64,000 nucleotides of DNA from Mytilus californianus (taxonomy: Eukaryota; Mollusca; Bivalvia; Mytilida; Mytilidae), in NCBI RefSeq assembly GCF_021869535.1, contig NW_026262679.1:46422426-46486425 (forward strand), written 5' to 3'. Both the position numbers and the translations under genes were made by a program. The notes under the pieces are model-generated. The model was not told the DNA's origin and made no database searches. It saw nothing but the letters and a program-made list of their open reading frames with translations. Shown one piece after another: positions 52,301 through 61,300 of the stretch. How positions within the stretch are numbered: position 1 is the first letter of the stretch; each line of letters opens with the position of its first letter.

Positions 52301-55300
52301 TGTCCTGTATATTCTTATTAAGCTTTCATGGACAATAGGCCATCATTAACTAATCAATAAATCTATAAATATCAGTATAAAGGCAGCTTAAAGTCGATCT
52401 AAATATATCAAGTATAAAGTCATATATCAGTTTTTGGACACGGATTATGGTAAATAAAATAAAATACTGATTGGTAGTAAATGTTTATATTATATAAGCA
52501 TTGTTTCTTTTTTTATAAGATGAAAGGGCAAACATGTTGGGAAACATTTAAGCCTTTACAAAACCATTCAGTTGCCATTCGAAATATTCAAATCTTTGTT
52601 GTTTTGTTTAAATATGATGTAAAACATACATTTTTTTCTTTTCAGGATCATAACTCTAAAATGTCTAGTAAAGGCTTAATTGTTAAAGTTGCACTATTGG
52701 TGGAACAGCAAGCTCTAGCCGAACAGCAGGCAGAAAGATGCAAAGAATATCTCCAACCACTCAGAGTAAAACTAATCACTGGAGAAATACACAGAGAGGA
52801 AAAACTTCCAAAGCCGTTGTCATCATGGTTGAAAAGGTGCAATTTAAATATTCATAATTTTCAAAGAATTTCTCTAAGAATGTTCTTTGAAAATTGAGAG
52901 TATTGTGATGGTAAAGTTAAAATAAACTATTTCGGGATTTGAAAAATTTATATTCAGTTTGATTTGTCCTTTAGCTATGTGTGTTTCAACAACAACAAAA
53001 CTCAGCAGTTGGATGTATTTAAATTAACATTTTATTCTTCTTTAAAAGTACCTTAAATAATTTGATCCCTTTCAGATTTTAATTTATATATATTTATATG
53101 TGATTGACAAACACGAAAGATAAAATTAATATAAAGACATAACTTGTAACATGGCCAGTTAAAGGACGGACGGTTTGATAAAGCCTCTGGTTTACCCCTT
53201 GCATTTGAAAATAAAAAATACACTTATACAAGTGACATTCTTTACAAGACATTATTCTTTCAAATATCAGTATTTATATTCTTGAATTATGTCTTCTATA
53301 AATTAACAAGAAGCCTAAATATGAGATTGTTTGATTGACATTTCGATATGTGCCAAGGCCTTACATGTTACATAATATCAATCATATATATCATAATTTA
53401 GGTCAAATATCGTTTTGTGTATAGCTTTGACTGATATAAGATTTTGCCAAAACCCATTCGCAAAATGACCATTTTAGGATCAATTGGTCAATGTTGACAT
53501 GCTGTTGACTTAACAGCGACTTCTTAAATGGTAATTATCGCACCTCGGGTAAATAAGTGATGTTATATTGCGTTAACGCCGTCACATGGTGACCACTATG
53601 GATCCGTGTGGCGTCAGTAGATTTCATATGGGTTTCATGACGTGTGACATCATCTTTTTATGTTATTGTATTTCATTGTTTATTTTTATGCAAAACTAGG
53701 CAGAAAAAGTCAGGTGTGCGATAAATTCGTTATATGATTCACTAATGACCCCTTACAGATCCATAGAGGGCTAGAAAAATCCATAAAGGATTCGGCCTTT
53801 GGCCTCTCCCCCTATGGATTTTAATTACCTTCTATGGATTAGTAGGGGTCAGTAGCAAACCATATTGCTTATATTGTGTAGAAAAATTTCTAGATTATTT
53901 CATCCTATTCATTTTTTAACAAAACAAAACAGTATTTATGACATTGGAATAAAATTTTCATTTTTTATTCAGGAGAGATATTTTAGTGATAACATCGGCA
54001 TTACTAGACAACTCTCTGAAGTCTGGCGATATAAAGATTGAAGATTTCACCTTGCTAGTGTTTGACGAGTGTCATCATGCCAAAGATAAACATTCGTATG
54101 CTAGAGTAATGCATTACTACATGGACCGAAAATTTGACGACAATTTTCAGCGAGAAAGACTACCCAAGGTTATTCTCTACTTGATCTATGTATCATTTTA
54201 TTTATTTGTGTCTTCTTAATTAAGTTGTAAATTTGAACATCTAAAAGCTATTGTTGCCACCTATTCATATCCATTTTGTATAGAGCAGAACATTTTTAAA
54301 TGTGTTAAAGTTGACTGGTTTTAATTTTATAAAAAATATGAAATATTTATTTTGATTTTTTTAATTTCTCAGGTAATTGGTTTGACTGCATCTGTAGGTG
54401 TTGGGAAATCAAATAAAATTCCAGGTGCAAAAGATCATATTAAAACTACAATGGCAAATTTAGATGCAGAGGAATTAGTAACAGTAAAGAAAAACAGATT
54501 GGAACTATCAGAACACGTTGTAATACCGGACAAAGGTTTGTTTTGTATATCACTTTAATTTTCGTTTGGCTATATCCGGAAATTTGAATAAAGAGATATC
54601 GTAAAACTCGCCGAAATTGCAATGCACATTTGCCACAAGGCCTTTATTTTGGAAGGATGAGAAAACCTGACCCAAAAAAAAGACAAACAATAATGCATAA
54701 AACCTTTTAACGAAATTCGGAAGATAAGTTCGTTCGAACTTAAGATAACAATTAATAAAGTTTCGTCGGATGCGCTTTTCTTGATTTACCTTCATCAAGA
54801 ACGTTCATGATACCAAACATTTGAAAGCCAGTGATGTATAAAAACGTAGAAACGTTTTAAGCTATATGTAAAAAGGAATATAAAGATCATTTTCGCCTGA
54901 GGAAATTGGAACATTAATGATTTTTATACGACCGCAAAAATAAAAAAATTTTTCGTCGTATATTGGTATGACGTTGGCGTCGTCGTCGTCGTCGTCTGGC
55001 GTCGTCCGGCGTCGTCCGAAGACACATTGGTTTTCGCACTCTAACTTAAGTTTAAGTGAAAGGATCTCCATGAAATTTTACCATAAGGTTCAATACCACG
55101 AAAGGAAGGTTGGGATTGATTTTGGGGGTTATGGTACCAACAGTTAAGGAATTAGGGGCCAAAAAGGGGCCAAAATAAGCATTTTTGTAACTTCCAGACA
55201 ATAACTTGTGTGTAAGTGTATGAATCTCTCTGACATTGTACCACAAGGTTCCATATCACAAAAGGAAGGCAGTAATTGATTTTGGGGGTAATTGCCTCAA

Positions 55301-58300
55301 AATTTTAGGAATTAGGGGCAAAAAAAGGGGCAAAAAACAAGCATTTTTCTAGTTTCATGACAATAACTTGTGTGTAAGTGTTTGGATATTTCTGAAATTG
55401 TACTACAAGGTTCCATATCACAAAGGGAAAGCTGGAATTGAGTTTGGGGGTAATTGCCTGAAACGTTTAGGAATTGGGGGCCAAAAAGGGGCCAAAAATA
55501 AGCATTTTTTCTAGTTTCCAGACAATAACTTGTGTTCAAGTGTATGGATCTCTCTGAAATTGTACTGCAAGGTACCATACCACAAAGGGAAGGCTGGGAT
55601 TGAGTTTGGGGGTGATGAATCATAAGGGGTTCAAAAAATTTGGGGGGGGGGGGGGGATTTTTTTTTTTCTTTTAAAATTTTCCATTTTAAGTTGGTTATT
55701 TCTGATTTATATTTAAAAGCAAATAATAATGATATGGTAGGAGATACACACCAAATAGGATGTGTAAATTATTATATAATAAGTATTGTGCAATAGCAAG
55801 AAATTTTCAATTGCACAGTATTGCACAATAGCAAGAAATCTTCGATTGCACAGTATTGCGCAATAGCAAGAAATCTTCAATTGCACAGTATTGCGCAATA
55901 GCAAGAAATATCCAATAGCACAATATTGCGCAATAGCAAGAAATTGTCAATTGTACAGTATTGCGCAATAGCAAGAAATATTCAATTGCACAGTATTGTG
56001 CAAAAGAAGATACATTGTACTATGTATAAATTGCTTATTTCTTGATCAATTTCAATGGGGTTTTATTCTTGAATTCTTGGGGTTCTTTAATATGCTGAAT
56101 CTAACCGTGTATTAAGTTTTTGGATTTTGGGCCCCGTTTTTAAATTGGTCCACATTGAGGTCCAAAGGGTCCAAAATTTAACTTTGTTTGATTTCATCAA
56201 AAATTGAATTATTGGGGTTCTTTGATATGCCGAATCTAACCATGTATTTAGATTCTTAATTTTTGGTTCCGTTTTCAAATTGTTCTACATTAAGGTCCAA
56301 AGGGTCCAAAATTAAACTTAGTTTGATTTTAACAAAAATTGAATTTTTAGGGTTCTTTGATATGCTGAATCTAAACATATATTTAGATTTTTGATTATGG
56401 GCCCAGTTTTCAAGTTGGTCCAAATCGGGGTCCAAAATTAAACTTTGTTTGATTTCAACAAAAATTGAATATATGGGGTTCTTTGATGTGCTGAATCTAA
56501 CCATGTATTTAGATTTTTGATTTTTGGGCCCCGTTATCAACTTTGTCCACATTGAGGTCAAAAGGGTCCAAAATTAAACTTTGTTTGATTTCATCAAAAA
56601 TTGAATTCTTGGGGTTCTTTGATATGCTGAATCTAACCATGTATTTAGATTTTGGATATTGGACCATAATAGGTGAATGTCCAATTTAAAATTTTTAAGT
56701 TCTTAGACCACATTCATTCTGTGTCAGAAACCTATGCTGTGTCAAATATTTAATCACAATCCAAATTCAGAGCTGTATCAAGCTTGAATGTTGTGTCCAT
56801 ACTTGCCCCAACTGTTCAGGGTTCGACCTCTGCGGTCGTATCAAGCTGCGCCCTGCGGAGCATTTTATTTTTATTTAACGACGGGAATTTTTTGGAAAAG
56901 TTTGTTATAAATCATTTCAATACTAAATCACAGGCGAGTGAGCTGATGATTTCCTCGAGGACCAACAGTCCACCAGCAATTATATCGACCTAGTGCTAGT
57001 AAAATAACACTAAATAAATATATAGCGCATCCGCGGCGTTTTTGTTTTTTTTTCATTTTTGCATTTACCTTCATTATGAACGCTTAAGCTTAAACCAGTC
57101 GGTAATGTTTAATACGTAAAAATGTTAGGAGCTATATGACCTAAAGGATCCTTTTTGCTGTGAAAAGCCGTATTGATGCATGTCATTAAGAAAGGTGATC
57201 ATATTCCGTTTAAACAGAGGTATTGGTCGAATTCATTGTACAATGACTAAAGCGAAAACACATGAATTGATTGTTACTACAAAAAGTATTTCATAACATT
57301 GATCATTCTGTCATGGAACCATTGATACACATTTACAAATTTGGAGGACGTGTATTTCAACAGACAATTGGCTTTCCTTTGAGGGAAACAACTGTGCTAC
57401 TCTTCGTGTGGTGGACTTTTCCGTTTTTTCACATGAGATAGATTTCATACAGGATCTTTCAGTTACTATGGAAAGAAACTAACATTATCCTTTTATCAAC
57501 TTTATTGTTTAGCTTTACTTATGAAGTTTTCTCAAGAAATAATTCCTAGCGTTTTCTGTCATGGTTTTCTGCATCTAAAGCCGCGTATGAATTAGGGGTT
57601 CATAGCGGTAAAGTTGAAGTTATCTCTGCCAGCGAACGCCATCATTATTTGCTAATGGATATATAATGTCGGCGTTACAAGAGCCCATGGATACGTTCTA
57701 AATGTCAAAGTCACAATTCCTCTTATTTTTGTTGATTGTGACGTCACCGAATGCGACATATCACCAATTTGTAATTGCCTTTTGTAACATGACGGGCAAG
57801 TGGAACAGGATATAGTTAGTTAACGTTCCCGAGAAGCTGTGGACATGGAAGACTTATTATTTATTAAATTTAAACTATAGTATGTTACACTATTAATAAA
57901 GTCTATATGTCGGAAGAGGGGAATCAAATTATATACATTATTACAAAATACTTAAACGTGAAATTAGGAATTGCTAAACACTAGAAATTTCTAGGAAAAA
58001 TGATAAGTAAATCAAGTTGGTTGTATTGCTTAATATCGTATAATAAATAAAAACTGGTACAAAGTTGCAACAATTATGAAAACTAGATAAGCATTTTGCA
58101 AATAGAAGATCATTTTCACATGACGGTTGTTTTCTATTCGTTCTGGTGGTTGATAAAGTGTGTCGTTTGATTTTGTCAGATTTATGAATTTTACCTAGGA
58201 GTTCGGTACTTTTGTTAATACTTTATTTTTCATAAATTCAAACATGATTTATTTAAAGAAAGAAAGCTACTTAATAATGTACTCAATTACCTATAGGATT

Positions 58301-61300
58301 ACGAAATAATCCAGTGGTAACATCCACAATACTAACATGAACGAACGCTTTTCCGTTTTCTATTACTTATTTACTTTGTAATCGAACTTGAGTAGAATGT
58401 TTTCTGTTCTATCACTGATTTATTTTGTCATGATCCAAATTTTATTTTGATATTAAAAATTGGTCAGTCTATGTGTTTTTGGTTATTTATTTGTGCAGGT
58501 GAAGACCCTTTAAGACGACGGTTTACTTTCATAGTTATGTTTTAATTATTATGTAAATTGTAGAGACGTATGGTGTTTGCATTAAAACAAAACCCCTCTT
58601 TTCTCATTTATTAGGTATTATTGTGGCACCTGCAAGACAGAAAGATCATTTTGGAAAAACTCTTGTTAAATTAATGGAAAGCACAGAAAAACACATCTTT
58701 ACTACTCCATGTGAGTATACGCTTAGATTATTTCATATTTTTACTGATGGATATTATATCTCATTAATCCATTATGAATATAAAAGGCAACATTAAAACA
58801 TGAGGGAATCACAGTAATTCAAAAAAAAGGAACAATACTGGATACGTAGATAGAGTAAGCGTTTCTTTCTATGCCTGTCACAATAGGGAATAGGACATAA
58901 TCGGCAAATTTACAGTTCAATTAATCCACTTTTTCGTTGAGTAAAAATCTAAGATCGCGAAAATGTTTTTATTGAGTTCAGACATAATACACATCGATTC
59001 ACTAAACAAAATCGTGATGGTAATCGTTAACCTTATGAGGGAGCGCGACCTGGTGATTTAAATATAAAATTTCAAAATATTGACAATATTTCAAATCAGA
59101 CAATGTTCTATTTTACTGCAGATGCTAAGATGTTTGAAGGCAATGATAGCATTCTTAAAGCACCTACTGAGAAGGGATCGGCCGCTTACACACAGTGGAT
59201 CAGTAGACTCAGAAGAGAAACGGCTCAAATAAGGGAAGAGGCTAGACGTTATATAACAACTTGGAGAAATTATCTAAATGTTTGTGTTTTCCAACAACTT
59301 TGATATTAAATACATGTTATGTTGGATAATAATAGGTTTCATAACGAATGAAAATTGAATATTGCTTGATATAAACTTGCCTATTTAACTTCAATACACA
59401 TGTAATAATTAACAAGCCTTTGGAATATGCAACTGAAAGATGCGGGATTTTCTCGCTGTGTTGAAGACCCATTGGTGGCCTTCGGCTGTTATCTGCACTT
59501 TTGTCTTTGTTTTTGGTGAAATCTACAAAAAAGCATGCAAATGAAAATAAAGAGGAGGAAGATATTAAAGGGAGATTTAAAATTCAGATGTCGAAGGGAA
59601 ACCGAGAACACGCAGTGATCAAAAGACAAACAGCACTCTACAAAACACTACATAAAAAACCAAAATCTGCTCAAAACGAACACAACACAAACCCGAGGTT
59701 GATACCAGGGGATTCGTATGGGTAAGCAGTTCCTGCTCTTCGTGTGGCACCCGTCATATTGCTCATATAAGTAAAAATTCAGTGATAAAGCTAATTCAGT
59801 GATGTTACTTTCGAGGATAAGAGGACGGGATTGTAGCTAATACAATTGCAAAATGTCCGTGTTTATCTGTGACACAGATATTCTGGAATATCGTACCAAC
59901 TGGAAGACATATACTCCATATGCAGGCGCTGCTTGAATGTTGCTGCATAAAAATAATAAAATCTCATTTGTTGTATAACGTTATGTTCTCAGCACACCCT
60001 CATTGTCAAATATTAGATGTAAGTCAAGATAAAGGCAGACTTAACATTTAGATTAATGTTTTGTGTTTTATATCTATATCGAGTTTTTTTACAACTTAAA
60101 TATCATAAACAAAGTTTGAATTTATTTTGACAGGTCTACAACGAGGCACTGATTATATATGAAGACGCTCGTGTTAAAGATGCCACAAACTATTTAGAAG
60201 ACAAGATGGATGATCTCAATGAAGGGATTATAAAAAACGAGATAGATGACACCATGAAAAGGCTTTATGACAGTACGGTTTTTCAATACATACTTTTAAA
60301 AAAGAATGATCTTAAATTGTCTATAATTTTTGTGTTTTGGTATGTTTCTCTTATACAATGTATTATAAGCAATAGGTCAACTATATTTGGTGTATTGATT
60401 ATTATAAGGGGTACATATGTTTTTCAATTTGAGAAAGATTCCCTCTGGATGAATCGCATTTTTTTTTACTTTAGGCTAGCTAAACAAATTACACTTGGGC
60501 GAATTATAAGAAAGGTTATGTGGGAATCAACATTTTGTAAACCTTTTTTTTATGACTTACCTAACTTAGCTACTGCACTTCATTAATCGTGGGAGTGTCT
60601 TATATCAATGTTATATATTTTTAAATGATCAAAACGCTATAATTAGATATAATTTTAAAGGTGTGTAAGTATTATTTGTAAGATATGGATTTAAAATAAC
60701 TTTTCTTATGGTATATAATTCTACACCCGTGCTTTTTCAAGACGCTGAATGCTTTGGTTTATTTTAGTTACAAAACCAATGTTTGTGGCATGTATAGATG
60801 ATAAAAGCTATGAAAATCCAAAATTAAAGGAACTAAAAACCGTGATTTTCAAAGTGCTAAGAGAAAAGAGAGATTCGAGGATTATAGTTTTTATTAAAAC
60901 AAGAGATCTGGCAGATGCCATGGTTAATTGGATGAGAGAAACAGATGGACTAGACAGATTAAAACCCCATAAATTTGTTGGAGCACAGGCCGCCGGAGCC
61001 AAAGGAGGTATTTAATTTCCATATAGTATACGCATTTTGAGAAAGGTTGTGGGATGTTACATCCAATTAAGATTTTTTCATTTTCTGTCGATGAAATTGA
61101 AAGATGAAATGTATTCTTCCATGGAGGACTTTGAGTTGCCAACGGCGAATGCCAATCTTATGCTTAATTATAAAAAAAATAGGGAGATATGGTATGATTA
61201 CCAATGATACAACTATCTACCAAAATCACTATCAGGATCCTGTAACTCATTGGAAATTGTTAGTAGCTGTCTACAATTAATGTTGTTTGTTCTTTATTTT

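Noticed and set aside
59501..59725. 74-codon Lys-rich ORF as an RLR exon
   Set aside because: It lies in a dispersed repeat that recurs inverted at 35640-35855. Exons 14 and 15 join directly in phase without it.
60206..60586. 126-codon ORF continuing RLR exon 15
   Set aside because: Beyond 60272 it reads intron that contains a fragment of the 12560-type repeat. The gtacgg donor at 60273 joins exon 16 in frame.
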